Below, piece after piece: positions 53,211 through 63,174 of a stretch of DNA of 63,220 bases (positions are counted from its first letter, which is position 1; each line of letters starts with the position of its first letter). The stretch covers positions 4,463 through 67,682 of the forward strand of contig DISK01000012.1 of the NCBI GenBank assembly GCA_002421905.1, given 5' to 3'. Source of the DNA: Micavibrio sp. UBA6212. Lineage in GTDB: Bacteria > Pseudomonadota > Alphaproteobacteria > Micavibrionales > Micavibrionaceae. The notes under the pieces were generated by a model. The model saw only the letters and a program-made list of their open reading frames with translations. It was not told the DNA's origin and did not search any database. The position numbers and the translations under genes are program-made.

Positions 53211-54074
53211 TTATTTTTTGGTCAATCCAACATCTTTATAGTGATAGGCTATTATCCGTTTTCTACCTTCAGTATGGCGGAACCAGTGACCATTTGTATC
53301 GACACCAGTTCCATCGGGTCCATTTCCTGTGTTACAAAGGGGCATAGAGCATCCTCTCAATGTTGTAAGAGGGGCTTCGTCATCTTTTGATTGGGGTTTC
53401 GTTGAGATAATATTTCGGGCAGGTATGCAAGCTTTATAGGAATGATTATAAGTAGCCCCAATTGAACAACAAAAACCCTTTGGCTCACCGTTTTCGTCAC
53501 AAGGAGGCAATTCTTTTGGATGAAAGCATATCGGCCCTGCTCTGCAAAATGTATCAAGACTTTGTTCAAACCAAGGCTTGTCTTTAAAAAGAGCTTTATA
53601 GCGAGCGTAGAGTTTGCATGTTTCGCCGCTTGCATCGTTACATAAATCATTTTCAATTATTTTAGTGACATTATATGGCTTTTCTACGCAATCATAGTAT
53701 TTAGCATTCTTCTGTAATAAACGCCAAGCCGCTAGCGGGTCTTTATCTCTAATAGGGTCGGTAGGATTAACCATTCTTTCAAGATTTAAATCTTCCTTTT
53801 TTCTAACTTTGCAGGTTTTTAAAATATTTCCTTCCCTGAAAGTTTCAGTTGCAATTTTTGAAGGTAATAAATCTGACTTATCTTTTGGAAAGTAATAATT
53901 GATAATAAAAGTTATGAAAATAATATAATATAGAGCTGTTCCAAGAGCTGCAAGCAATAAAGAAAGAGTTACTTTCTCTAATACTTTTTTCTTTCTGAAA
54001 ATGACCGAAAATATTGTAAGCAATACCAGAAAAACTGCTACCACTGACAATCCAAAATACATCATATAAAGCAT
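53211..54074 (-). CDS. Membrane-anchored Cys-rich protein of unknown function
   Basis: The 287-residue protein has two N-terminal membrane spans (about residues 5-27 and 38-63). A hydrophilic domain follows with some fourteen cysteines, including CKLYARY, CRAGPICFHP, GFCCSIG and RGCSMPLCN. The cysteine spacing suggests a disulfide-rich extracytoplasmic domain. Codon use is AT-rich compared with its neighbours. No family is recognised. Downstream it ends about 100 bases from the previous gene, upstream is a long gap. Confidence 0.65.
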   Translation of the reverse strand: MLYMMYFGLSVVAVFLVLLTIFSVIFRKKKVLEKVTLSLLLAALGTALYYIIFITFIINYYFPKDKSDLLPSKIATETFREGNILKTCKVRKKEDLNLERMVNPTDPIRDKDPLAAWRLLQKNAKYYDCVEKPYNVTKIIENDLCNDASGETCKLYARYKALFKDKPWFEQSLDTFCRAGPICFHPKELPPCDENGEPKGFCCSIGATYNHSYKACIPARNIISTKPQSKDDEAPLTTLRGCSMPLCNTGNGPDGTGVDTNGHWFRHTEGRKRIIAYHYKDVGLTKK

Positions 54075-54602
54075 TAAATATCTATCCGTTGTCCTTATTT
54101 TTGTTTTTGTTTCTACATCAGAAGTGTTTATAAAATACTTCTCTGAACATATTATTTACTCGGTTTATTATAACCCAAGATTGTCATTATATCCCTCAGA
54201 ATGTCACGCAATTCTCTGGAGATGCAGGTGCTTTTGCGTCTTTTTATGCCTACTGCCGTAATTCGCTCCGAAAAGGGCTTAACTTAACAAAAGTTGTACT
54301 TCAAAATAGAATCTACCACCCTTCAAAACCAAAATCAGTAACCCCAAAAATTTCCATATATTTCAACGAGATGTCTGAATTATGAAAAATAAACTTGTTT
54401 TTATCTAAAATTTTATGTAAATTATAGATATGGGGTAGTTATACGGGCTTCATGTCCGGTTGGTCTAAAATACAGGTAAGTAAAATGGTGTGTATGCAGA
54501 GGGTGGCGGGGATACTAAGGGGTAAATAAAAATTGGGAATTAAATAAAGAGCGTAAGATTTTTAGTGTTTTTCCGTTCTGGTGGTACCCAAAACTTCACA
54601 AA

Positions 54603-54628
54603 CCGTCTCTTTTGAGGCGGCTTTTTTT
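54603..54628 (+). terminator. Orphan intrinsic terminator
   Basis: CCGTCTC-TTTT-GAGGCGG (one G-T pair) is followed by seven T. No plus-strand gene lies within 1.4 kb upstream, so it either ends an unannotated small RNA or works as a leader attenuator before the dehydrogenase gene. Confidence 0.8.
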
Positions 54629-54639
54629 ATCCCTTTTGC

Positions 54640-54668
54640 TTGACGTATAAAAATATTCAGGCTTTTGT
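54640..54668 (+). promoter_or_regulatory. Candidate promoter of the amino acid dehydrogenase
   Basis: TTGACG is a good -35. At 17-base spacing the -10 would be TTTTGT, a poor match; TGTAAT lies at 20 bases. It lies just downstream of the orphan terminator, where a promoter would be expected. Confidence 0.35.
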
Positions 54669-54702
54669 AATCCATCAAATTTTCAAATGAGAGGAAAACC
54701 GA

Positions 54703-55830
54703 ATGTTGTTGCGTGAAATTCTTGATGTGTCATCCCACCCCAGCTTTGATAAACATGAACAGGTTGTTCTTTTCAAAGATCCGGAAACCGGACTTCAGGC
54801 AATTATCGCGGTTCACAACACCAATCTTGGATCCTCTCTTGGGGGGTGCCGGATTTACCCTTATGCTGGTATGGATGATGCCATCAACGATGTCCTCCGT
54901 CTTTCGCGCGGTATGACGTATAAATCTGCCTTGGCCGGTTTGCCTCTGGGTGGAGGAAAGGCTGTGATTATTGCCAACCCACGCCTTGATAAAACACCTG
55001 AGATGATGCGGGTCTTCGGACAAGCAGTTGAAGAAATGGAAGGCAAGTATATTACAGCAGAAGATGTCGGATCGACGGAAGCCGATATGATCGAGATTTC
55101 AAAATCCACAAGTTATGTGGCAGGTCTTCCCGAAGACGAAAGCGGAGAAGGTGTCGCAGGAAATCCGTCCCCTGTGACGGCCTATGGCGTTTATTGCGGG
55201 TTGAAGGCCTGTGCCAAAGAAAAATATGGAAGTGCGTCTCTTGGCGCTCGCACCATCGCCATTCAAGGAATGGGTGCAGTCGGCTATGCTCTGGCTGAAT
55301 ATCTGGCTAAAGATGGCGCACAATTGATTGTTGCAGATATTCACGCAGATATTCTTGAAAAAGCGAAAGCCCAGTTTGGCGATCAGGTTATCATCGCCGA
55401 TGCATCAAAAATCCATGCAGTCGAGGCCGATATCTTTGCTCCGTGTGCGCTGGGGGCAGGGTTGAATGATCGGACGATTCCAGAAATCAAAGCAGGAATT
55501 ATCGGGGGTGCCGCCAATAACCAGTTGGCAGAACGCCGCCATGACCAGATGTTAAAAGACCGTGGCATTGTGTATGCACCCGATTATGCGATTAATTCGG
55601 GCGGCATTACCAGCGTCGGATATGAATATTTCTGGCGCACACAGCGCAACCCATACACATATGATCTGACGCGTGCCACAATGATGGCACATGTTGCGCG
55701 GATTGAAGAAACGCTGGGGCGTGTGTTTACCCTGTCGGATAACAAGAATATTCCGACCGGTGAATCATCGGATCAACTGGCTGAAGAAATTTTCAAGGCT
55801 GGGGCGTCAACGCAGACCAGTGCCGCGTAA
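54703..55830 (+). CDS. ldh: Leucine dehydrogenase-type amino acid dehydrogenase
   Basis: The 375-residue enzyme belongs to the Glu/Leu/Phe/Val dehydrogenase family and would deaminate a branched-chain amino acid with NAD. The substrate domain has GGCRIYPY and the catalytic-lysine motif PLGGGKAVI. The Rossmann domain starts with IQGMGAVGYALAEYL, and PDYAINSGG closes the active site. Length and the GSSLGG motif favour Leu/Val over glutamate dehydrogenase. It ends with a 38-base convergent overlap with the YjbH gene. Confidence 0.9.
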   Translation: MLLREILDVSSHPSFDKHEQVVLFKDPETGLQAIIAVHNTNLGSSLGGCRIYPYAGMDDAINDVLRLSRGMTYKSALAGLPLGGGKAVIIANPRLDKTPEMMRVFGQAVEEMEGKYITAEDVGSTEADMIEISKSTSYVAGLPEDESGEGVAGNPSPVTAYGVYCGLKACAKEKYGSASLGARTIAIQGMGAVGYALAEYLAKDGAQLIVADIHADILEKAKAQFGDQVIIADASKIHAVEADIFAPCALGAGLNDRTIPEIKAGIIGGAANNQLAERRHDQMLKDRGIVYAPDYAINSGGITSVGYEYFWRTQRNPYTYDLTRATMMAHVARIEETLGRVFTLSDNKNIPTGESSDQLAEEIFKAGASTQTSAA

Positions 55831-57886
55831 TCGACCGGTATGATATCGGTTCGGTAACTTCATAAAGAGAAACAGGATTATCCAATCGTTGGGCCGTATC
55901 ACGACCCAGCGGTTTTGTATGGGCGATCATCCTGCTGCCATTGGGAACAAGTGGCAGACTGCCAAGCGGCATGGATATAGTCATCCCTGCATAGAGATTT
56001 GTTTTTCCGCCGTATAAATCAAAATCAGAACGGTTGGTCGCAACAATAAACGCTCCGGCCTTGACGCCATTGTCAAATTCGTTGTCCAGAGCGAGCGATC
56101 CACCGATATCTCCGGCCAGATAACGCCCCCCACTGGCTTTGAAAGTCGCCCCTGTATTTGGGACTTCATAATATCCGTTTACAAACCCGCTTAAAATATG
56201 ATCGCCATTCGACGCCAGTCCCCAGATCGCATAAGGATCGCGCTTCATGGATTGATTTAATTCAAGGCCAATTGCCCAAGGTTTATCGAAGGGGCGATAT
56301 AAAATCTCCCCCGTAATGCCGGCATACATTTCTTCAAGATAACCAATGCTGGCCGACACATGAACATCTTTCGCGAGCGTAGCAAACCCAGCAAGATATT
56401 GACGGTCAACCAGAATGCCATTTTGTGTGAACACCGAAATATCCGAACGCACAGGATATAAACTCACCCCGCGATATTGTGAAAGTTGTTGCAGATTGTC
56501 CGCCAGATTAAAGCGTACAGCATGTTCGGTGATGAAATGTTTGCCGATCCGCTTGGTCAAGGACGGCACAAGTGCCGTACGATATAAAATTCCGGCGTCG
56601 TCTTCGGCTAATGATAAATCACTGACCCAATCGACTTTGAATCCGAAACTTTGCTTGAACTTTTCTTTCGCACGTTTGAGGGCAGGGGGCATGGCTCGCT
56701 CAATCTGGTCGTCAATCAAGGTATTGTGCCAGATTTCTTCCGCACTTCCCTGATGGGTCAGGCTGGCTTGTTCCAGATCACGACGGTTCAAAGTCAGGTT
56801 AGGCCCTCGCAAGCCATAGCGCATCAGGCTGAAAGATAATTGTTCCGGATTTTTACCTGAGATATTGGACAGATGTCGTGCCCCTTGGCCAATTTGAAGA
56901 GCTGTCGGCAAAGTCGGAGAAATTTCCAGATCGGCATCGGCACGCAGATTTGAAAAATCAACATGACGCAATCCCAACTGTTCGGAGGTTTCTTCGTTGC
57001 TGCGATGTTGAAGGGGTGCCTCGTCAGGACGTCCCGAGATCATCTCGACAAAAGCAGGTGTCTCCGCCGCGCGAGGGCCCCAGTCTTTAAGATTGGGAGA
57101 AAAGCTGACCCGTAACATCATATGGTTAAGACCACTCATCGCAAATCCTGCATCGATCCAGTCATAGGGCCGATACGCCAGACCAACGCTCCAAGGGGGA
57201 GGGGCATCAAATTCGGAATAGGCGTGACGTTCTGCGCTCCAGTCATCACTGCTCCAATCAGTTTTAAGGGAAAGACCGCGAACGGCAGGAACATCATATT
57301 GAAGTCCGGCAAACAATCCGGCACGACCGGAAAACCAGTCCTTAGGAGAGTTTGGGCTTTCCCCATCCAAGGAGCGATGCGAGGAAGAAAAATTTTTGAA
57401 CAACATAGGATTTGCAATGGTCTGACGGGTTCCCATCCGGCCCCATCCGGCGCCAAAAGTAAAATCAAAATTCTCATACCGTTTGGATAGGGCCAGATAT
57501 TCTCCGGCCATGCGCTTATGCCCCAGAACGGATTGCATCCCGAACGAAATTTCCGGTCTGAAACGTTTTTCATTAAACAGCCGGAATTTCAAATCCATAC
57601 CAGGAAACAAATGGGTATCTTGTTCGTCATCTGCCGTTTGGCGAAACCCCAGATAAAGATTGTCTGCAATTTGCGCCCCGACCGACCCGTGATCGTAAGG
57701 GCCAAAATGGGAATAGGTGGCACGAATTGTCCCGACCGGATCCATCCGCGCATTGGGGACAACATTCAAACCAAGTGTACCAGTCAGGGACGCGCTGTCA
57801 TTTGCGTGGCTCGGGGTCGAGAGCCAGCAAAGGAACGAAACTACACAACCGAGTATTGTGGCAGGGAATAGCTTGTGCCTGCTCAT
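55793..57886 (-). CDS. YjbH-domain outer-membrane protein
   Basis: The 697-residue protein has a signal peptide (FLCWLSTPSHA) and two beta-rich regions. The N-terminal one begins GTLGLNVVPNARMDPVGTIR and contains NLYLGFRQT, typical of YjbH. The C-terminal one has many alternating strands (GYLEEMYAGITGEILYRPF) ending with a barrel-like segment. YjbH proteins are outer-membrane beta barrels linked to export of an exopolysaccharide; yjbEFG partners are not visible here. Its last codons overlap the convergent dehydrogenase gene. Confidence 0.85.
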   Translation of the reverse strand: MSRHKLFPATILGCVVSFLCWLSTPSHANDSASLTGTLGLNVVPNARMDPVGTIRATYSHFGPYDHGSVGAQIADNLYLGFRQTADDEQDTHLFPGMDLKFRLFNEKRFRPEISFGMQSVLGHKRMAGEYLALSKRYENFDFTFGAGWGRMGTRQTIANPMLFKNFSSSHRSLDGESPNSPKDWFSGRAGLFAGLQYDVPAVRGLSLKTDWSSDDWSAERHAYSEFDAPPPWSVGLAYRPYDWIDAGFAMSGLNHMMLRVSFSPNLKDWGPRAAETPAFVEMISGRPDEAPLQHRSNEETSEQLGLRHVDFSNLRADADLEISPTLPTALQIGQGARHLSNISGKNPEQLSFSLMRYGLRGPNLTLNRRDLEQASLTHQGSAEEIWHNTLIDDQIERAMPPALKRAKEKFKQSFGFKVDWVSDLSLAEDDAGILYRTALVPSLTKRIGKHFITEHAVRFNLADNLQQLSQYRGVSLYPVRSDISVFTQNGILVDRQYLAGFATLAKDVHVSASIGYLEEMYAGITGEILYRPFDKPWAIGLELNQSMKRDPYAIWGLASNGDHILSGFVNGYYEVPNTGATFKASGGRYLAGDIGGSLALDNEFDNGVKAGAFIVATNRSDFDLYGGKTNLYAGMTISMPLGSLPLVPNGSRMIAHTKPLGRDTAQRLDNPVSLYEVTEPISYRSITRHWSALTPQP

Positions 57887-58067
57887 TATATCCTTATTTA
57901 ATTTAAGTCTGTTTGGGAACTTTCAATCTGTAGCAAATACATAGGCATGTCAAAGTGATCTGTCAGGAAATTCAGGACATTATTTCAACCGAAAGATGCA
58001 AGCAAAAATTGGAAAATCAGGGATGCTGAGGGTTGCATGAGTATATTTGCTGGTTTACCATGCAGAC

Positions 58068-59444
58068 ATGACACAAGAAATTTACGATTTGTGTATTGTT
58101 GGCGGGGGTATCAACGGAGCAGGAATCGCCCGTGACGCTGCGGGTCGCGGGTTAAAAGTCCTTCTTGTCGAACAAGGGGATTTCGCGGGCTGCACCTCGT
58201 CGGCCAGTTCCAAAATGATTCATGGTGGTTTGCGTTATCTGGAATTTTATGATTTCGGACTGGTCAGAAAATCTCTGGCCGAACGCGAAGTGCTGATGGA
58301 GATCGCATCGCAAATCGTTACCCCCATGGAATTCTGCATTCCGCACCAGAATACAATTCGTCCGGCGTGGATGGTGCGTCTGGGCCTATTTATCTATGAC
58401 CATCTGTGGCCACGCAAAAAATTGAACGCATCAAGCTGGATCAATCTGAAATCACACAAATATGGCATAGGGTTAAAGAAAGCCCTTGGGCGTGGTTTCA
58501 CCTATTCCGATTGCTGGGTTGATGATGCCCGGTTAGTAATATTGAATATTTTGGATGCGGCAGACCACGGCGCGGATATTCGCAATTACACAAGCTGCAT
58601 GTCCTTAACCGCCAAGGGTGATTATTGGGATATATTATTACAAGATGTCATGTCCGGAAAAGAGCAACAGGTCAAGGCAAAAGCGGTGGTGAATGCCACA
58701 GGCCCATATGCTTTTGATTTTCTTGATCACACTGGACATGTTTTGAATGACACACCGCATTTGCGTTTGGTGCAGGGAACGCACATTGCCGTCCCGCGCG
58801 TTTATGAAGGCGATCACGCCTATATGTTACAATTACCCGATAAACGGGTGGTCTTTGTCTTTCCGTACGGGAAATATAATTTATGCGGGACAACTGAGAC
58901 GGAATTCAAAGGCGACCCAGTCGAAGCTATGGCCACCGCGTCGGAACGAAAATATCTATGTGACGCCTTAAATTCCCATTTTGAAAAACAGACAAATCCA
59001 GAAGAGATTGTCTGGGAATATTCTGGCGTCCGGCCTTTGTTTGAAGATCTGGAAACAGATGTCCGGAAACTTTCCCGGGACTATCGTTTGTATGAAGACC
59101 GGACGAATGGGCCCTTGTTGTTGAGCGTCTTCGGTGGAAAGCTGACCACCTATCGCGCCTTGTCCGAGCAGGTTATGGATTTGTTGAAAAAGGAATTCCC
59201 CGCTCTCAAAAGATCATGGACGGCAACGCAGGCTTTGCCTGAATGCCCGGTTAATCTGCAAAAACCACCCGAACAAGATGATTTGCGTTATTTTATCCAA
59301 CGGGAAATGGCGCGATCAGCAGATGACATTTTATGGCGCCGAACAAAATGGGGAATTTTTCTTGATCAATCGGATATCAGCTGGATCAAGGAACAGACTC
59401 CTGAACTGATAAAGGAGATCATCGGCCATGACACAGCAGCATAA
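58068..59444 (+). CDS. glpD: Glycerol-3-phosphate dehydrogenase GlpD
   Basis: GlpD is the membrane-associated FAD enzyme that oxidises glycerol 3-phosphate to dihydroxyacetone phosphate and passes electrons to quinone. I use the ATG at 58068 (458 residues), seven codons inside the open frame. The FAD loop CIVGGGINGAGIARDAAGRG, SSASSKMIHGGLRYLE, and FGGKLTTYR are diagnostic. It is somewhat shorter than the usual 500 residues at the C-terminus. It overlaps glpK by 17 bases. Confidence 0.95.
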   Translation: MTQEIYDLCIVGGGINGAGIARDAAGRGLKVLLVEQGDFAGCTSSASSKMIHGGLRYLEFYDFGLVRKSLAEREVLMEIASQIVTPMEFCIPHQNTIRPAWMVRLGLFIYDHLWPRKKLNASSWINLKSHKYGIGLKKALGRGFTYSDCWVDDARLVILNILDAADHGADIRNYTSCMSLTAKGDYWDILLQDVMSGKEQQVKAKAVVNATGPYAFDFLDHTGHVLNDTPHLRLVQGTHIAVPRVYEGDHAYMLQLPDKRVVFVFPYGKYNLCGTTETEFKGDPVEAMATASERKYLCDALNSHFEKQTNPEEIVWEYSGVRPLFEDLETDVRKLSRDYRLYEDRTNGPLLLSVFGGKLTTYRALSEQVMDLLKKEFPALKRSWTATQALPECPVNLQKPPEQDDLRYFIQREMARSADDILWRRTKWGIFLDQSDISWIKEQTPELIKEIIGHDTAA

Positions 59445-60906
59445 ATTTCTGGCGATTGATCAAGGGACAACCTCTTCGCGCGCGATTATTTTCTCTGAAG
59501 ACGGGGCAATGCTCGCAACGTCGCAAAAAGAATTACGCCTTTACTATCCACAAAACGGATGGGTCGAACAAGATGCCGGAGAAATATGGAGCGATACTTT
59601 TTCGTGTATTCGTGAAGTGTTGAAACAACATCCTGATGTCACGGCATTCGGAATTACCAACCAACGGGAAACAACCATTTTATGGGACAAAAGAACAGGC
59701 GACCCTGTCTATAATGCCATTGTCTGGCAAGATCGGCGAACAGCAGAATTTTGCGCGGAATTAAAATCAAAAGGCCTTGAGAAAAAAATTTCAGAAAAAA
59801 CAGGACTTCTGCTTGATCCGTATTTTTCGGCAACTAAAATAAAATGGATTCTCGATCATGTGGATGGGGCAAAATCTTTGGCGGAACAAGGGCATTTGGC
59901 CTTTGGAACCGTTGATAGCTGGTTGATCTGGAAGTTGACGGGTGGAACACGTCATGTAACCGATGCCACCAACGCCAGCCGCACCATGCTATTCAATATT
60001 GTGACCAACCAATGGGATGATGAACTGTTGACGTTGTTTGGTATCCCCAAATCAATTCTGCCCGAAGTATTGGATACAGTTGCAGAGTTTGGAATCACCG
60101 ATGAAAAACTCCTGCCAAAAACCTATGATATAAAAGGAGTTGCGGGCGATCAGCAAGCCGCCCTGATCGGGCAGGCCTGTTTCGAAGTTGGCATGGTGAA
60201 GTCAACTTATGGAACCGGATGTTTTGCGCTGATGAATATCGGCAAAGAGTTTAAGACCTCAGGCCACAAACTTTTGACCAGTATCGGATACCGTTTGAAC
60301 GGAAAAACCACGTATGTTTTGGAAGGGTCGATTTTTATTGCCGGAGCCGCTATCCAGTTTCTGCGGGATAATATAGGATTTTTCTCCAATGCATCGGAAA
60401 GTGAAGCCTTGGCCAATTCGGTACAAGATACCAACGGTGTTTATTTTATTCCAGCCTTTACCGGACTGGGGGCTCCATACTGGAATCCCGATGTCCGAGG
60501 GGCTATTCTTGGCCTGACCCGAGACAGTACCCGCGCCCATATCACCCGCGCAGCATTGGAAGCTCAAGCCTATCAGACCAAAGATTTGATGAACGCCTTT
60601 TATGCAGATACCAAAGTTGCGCCGGAGGTAATCCGCGTTGATGGAGGTCTGGTGGCCAACAAATTTATGGTGCAGTTTCTATCAGACATTCTCGAGACAC
60701 CAGTTGATGTTCCTGTTTGTCGTGAAATCACCGCACTGGGTGCGGCTTATTTGGCGGCTTTGGGCAGTGGAGTGTTTGAGAGTCTGGATGATATTTCAAA
60801 AAAATGGAATGCATCACAGCATTTTCAGCCGACACTCCATAAGCAGACCGCTCATAAACTTTATGATGGATGGAAATCTTCCGTTGAGTCTATTCTGAAA
60901 ATTTAG
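59428..60906 (+). CDS. glpK: Glycerol kinase GlpK
   Basis: GlpK makes glycerol 3-phosphate from glycerol and ATP. The 492-residue FGGY kinase shows the phosphate loop DQGTTSSRAIIF, the substrate loop TNQRETT, GDQQAALIGQACF and the C-terminal RVDGGLVANKFMVQ. It is translationally coupled to glpD, so the two steps of glycerol entry into glycolysis are co-expressed. No glpF facilitator or glpR repressor is in the window. Confidence 0.96.
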   Translation: MTQQHKFLAIDQGTTSSRAIIFSEDGAMLATSQKELRLYYPQNGWVEQDAGEIWSDTFSCIREVLKQHPDVTAFGITNQRETTILWDKRTGDPVYNAIVWQDRRTAEFCAELKSKGLEKKISEKTGLLLDPYFSATKIKWILDHVDGAKSLAEQGHLAFGTVDSWLIWKLTGGTRHVTDATNASRTMLFNIVTNQWDDELLTLFGIPKSILPEVLDTVAEFGITDEKLLPKTYDIKGVAGDQQAALIGQACFEVGMVKSTYGTGCFALMNIGKEFKTSGHKLLTSIGYRLNGKTTYVLEGSIFIAGAAIQFLRDNIGFFSNASESEALANSVQDTNGVYFIPAFTGLGAPYWNPDVRGAILGLTRDSTRAHITRAALEAQAYQTKDLMNAFYADTKVAPEVIRVDGGLVANKFMVQFLSDILETPVDVPVCREITALGAAYLAALGSGVFESLDDISKKWNASQHFQPTLHKQTAHKLYDGWKSSVESILKI

Positions 60907-62135
60907 GCTTCTTCGAACATATAGCCGACACGTTCCAAAAGCGTGGGGGTGCGGCGCTGGCGTGAAATTTCAAGCAATCCCATCGCGGTAAAACCATGAA
61001 TTTGGACAGTGCAGGGGTCATCATCGACCAGTTTTTCAACATGATCCAGAAGCTGCTGTTTTTCTTTTTCAGATTTCATGCGCAAGAAGTCGATCATGAT
61101 AATGCCGCCCAGATTCCGGATGCGGATTTGCCGGATCGCTTCGGTCGCGGCTTCCAGATTAATCGAGATGTTGGAATTTTTATCTGCTCCGCGGTTAACG
61201 TCAATCGCTGTAAGTGCCGCCGTGCCCTGAATCAGAATATTTCCACCGCTTAACAACAAGGAATAAGGCTGGAACAAATCTTCAATCGGCTTGATCAGAT
61301 CATAATGATCGAGAAGGGCGAGATCTTTGGTGGCATTTTTAATCTCGACTGGTTTGATTTTGGTCACAAGATCGGGTGCAAATAATTCGCACCAATCTTC
61401 GGCAGTTGAAAAATGATCCATCGTGACAACTTCGATACGGCGTATCGGGCGCACTGAATTATCACTCAACGAACGTTGCAAGGCATCGGGCCCCTCCATA
61501 ATCAGGATGGAATCTTCGCCCTTGGCATACGCGCTTAATCCTTCCCAGATGGCTTTGAGTATTTTGGATTCGCGAATCAAAACATCACTTTGGGTATTCA
61601 GTGCCGCAGCACGAAGAATGCAGCCATGCACATCGTCCATGTGAGCAAGCATATCAGTTAATTGTTTGCGGATTTTTTTATCGCGGATACGTGAAGAAAT
61701 GCGGTTACTATCATCAAGCGGCGTAAAAATCAGATAGCGCCCTTGAATAGAGACATCCATGCTGACCACAGGGCATTTGTCTTCGTAAGCAATATCGTCT
61801 TCATAGTCGGGTTCGAGATATCCTTGTTTGGCCTGAACCAAAAGATATTGTCCGGGAGAAATCAACTTGCCAATCGGAGTCTGTCCCCCTTTGACCAGAG
61901 TGCCGTCCTTGTCTTTTGAACGGACATCCTTATTATATAAGATTCCTGTTACATCGCCATCCAGATCAAGAAAAGCCGCGTCCAGTCTAGCATCAATCCG
62001 GTCAACCCGCGCCCAGTACACAGATCCCCATCTGACCAATTCATGCGGGGGATCAACTTCCAGGCCTTCGACTTTATGGCGGTCAGTGGCAACAACCCAC
62101 AAACAACTATCCTGTTCTTCAATGATGATATCCAA
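60903..62135 (-). CDS. rng: Ribonuclease E/G family protein (short RNase G)
   Basis: This 410-residue protein is an endoribonuclease of the RNase E/G family. It has an S1-like N-terminal part (GSVYWARVDRIDARLDAAFLDLDG), the catalytic-domain metal region IDVNRGAD and the segment GGIIMIDFLRM. Relative to E. coli RNase G (489 residues) it is short, ending just after RQRRTPTLLERVGY, so the Zn-link dimerisation region is missing or reduced. It overlaps maf by 17 bases, the usual alphaproteobacterial infA-maf-rng order. Confidence 0.88.
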   Translation of the reverse strand: MDIIIEEQDSCLWVVATDRHKVEGLEVDPPHELVRWGSVYWARVDRIDARLDAAFLDLDGDVTGILYNKDVRSKDKDGTLVKGGQTPIGKLISPGQYLLVQAKQGYLEPDYEDDIAYEDKCPVVSMDVSIQGRYLIFTPLDDSNRISSRIRDKKIRKQLTDMLAHMDDVHGCILRAAALNTQSDVLIRESKILKAIWEGLSAYAKGEDSILIMEGPDALQRSLSDNSVRPIRRIEVVTMDHFSTAEDWCELFAPDLVTKIKPVEIKNATKDLALLDHYDLIKPIEDLFQPYSLLLSGGNILIQGTAALTAIDVNRGADKNSNISINLEAATEAIRQIRIRNLGGIIMIDFLRMKSEKEKQQLLDHVEKLVDDDPCTVQIHGFTAMGLLEISRQRRTPTLLERVGYMFEEA

Positions 62136-62706
62136 AGCCGACCCCTTCCAGCAAACTCAGTGTATCATATAAAGAGAGTCCCACGATATTGGAATATGAG
62201 CCGTTGATAGATTGAATAAAAGCACCAGCCAAACCTTGGATGGCATATCCTCCGGCCTTTCCATTCCATTCGCCGCTATCGAGATAAAGAGAAATATCGC
62301 TCAGGCTGAGTCTCTTCATTTTGACATGGGTTGTGACCAGTTTTGAAATAACCTTGCCCTCTGCCATATGTACGGCAATGCCGCCATACACGCGGTGGCT
62401 GCGACCCGAGAGAAGATTCAGGCAGTCACGCGCCTGATCAATCGTTTCTGCCTTGGGAAGAATGCGCCGCCCGACAGCAACAACTGTATCGGCAGCAAGA
62501 ATAATCTGGTTGGGAGAGGGCGCGTTGGCCAATGCTTTTTCCCGCGCAAGTCGTTCCGCCAAATGTTGCGGCAGCTCACGAGGGAGAGGTGTCTCGTCGA
62601 TATTGGCCGGTTTGATATCGTTGGGTGTAATCCCGACCTGCCTCAACAAATCCACCCGTCGTGGAGAGGCAGAGGCCAAAACAAGATGAAAAGGACTATT
62701 TTTCAC
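62119..62706 (-). CDS. maf: Maf-family nucleotide pyrophosphatase
   Basis: The 195-residue protein has the family start LVLASASPRRVDLLRQVG, the catalytic AADTVVAVGRRILPK and the later GYAIQGLAGAFIQSINGSYSNIVGLSL (split as GYAIQGLAGAF and INGSYSNIVGLSL). Maf enzymes hydrolyse non-canonical or canonical NTPs, and overproduction affects septation. It overlaps both infA (11 bases) and the RNase G gene (17 bases), forming a coupled operon. Confidence 0.95.
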   Translation of the reverse strand: MKNSPFHLVLASASPRRVDLLRQVGITPNDIKPANIDETPLPRELPQHLAERLAREKALANAPSPNQIILAADTVVAVGRRILPKAETIDQARDCLNLLSGRSHRVYGGIAVHMAEGKVISKLVTTHVKMKRLSLSDISLYLDSGEWNGKAGGYAIQGLAGAFIQSINGSYSNIVGLSLYDTLSLLEGVGFGYHH

Positions 62707-62914
62707 GGAAAATAATGCGACCTTTGGTCAGGTCGTAAGGAGTCATTTCAACAACAACTTTGTCGCCTTGCAGAACGCGAATGCGGTTTTTGCGCATCTT
62801 TCCGGCGGTATGCGCCAGAATTTCATGGTCGTTTTCCAGTTTGACCCGGAACATGGCATTAGGCAAAATTTCGCTGACGATGCCTTTGAATTCTATTAGA
62901 TCTTCTTTGGACAT
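62696..62914 (-). CDS. infA: Translation initiation factor IF-1
   Basis: IF-1 occupies the A site of the 30S subunit during initiation. The 72-residue S1-fold protein matches the universal pattern: MSKEDLIEFKGIV, LPNAMFRVKLENDHEILAH, GKMRKNRIRVLQGDKV, and MTPYDLTKGRI. It leads the infA-maf-rng operon. The 260 bases upstream include divergent control sequences with the gene leaving the window. Confidence 0.98.
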   Translation of the reverse strand: MSKEDLIEFKGIVSEILPNAMFRVKLENDHEILAHTAGKMRKNRIRVLQGDKVVVEMTPYDLTKGRIIFREK

Positions 62915-63174
62915 AGGTCTCCAAGGGGTTTTGTGGGTTATGTAGATATTAGGGTATTTTCGTTAAATCCGGCTCTTTTTATAGGTTTTTCAATAAAATT
63001 GCAACGGGGATGACGATTAAGAAAAGAAGTTTTGCATAAAAATGGACATAATTTTGTGTTGAAAAACAAAAACTTGATCTGGTTAGTTGTGACACATTAG
63101 TAATAAGTTAAAGCTATCTGCGTTATCCTGTAATTTGGGATCGTCCATTTTTTGAGACGACATTGGGGATTCTT

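Larger units (their letters stand above)
54075..54702. other. 628-bp gap with orphan terminator
   Basis: No complete gene is convincing. A frame around 54180-54384 ends FNEMSEL but has no ribosome site and looks like a remnant. Between about 54430 and 54600 is a structured plus-strand stretch ending in a good terminator (next entry), a possible small RNA. The end of the gap holds a candidate promoter for the dehydrogenase. Confidence 0.5.

Noticed and set aside
54180..54384. Short gene in the 54075-54702 gap
   Set aside because: No ribosome site, no recognisable domain and no clear start; at most a remnant.
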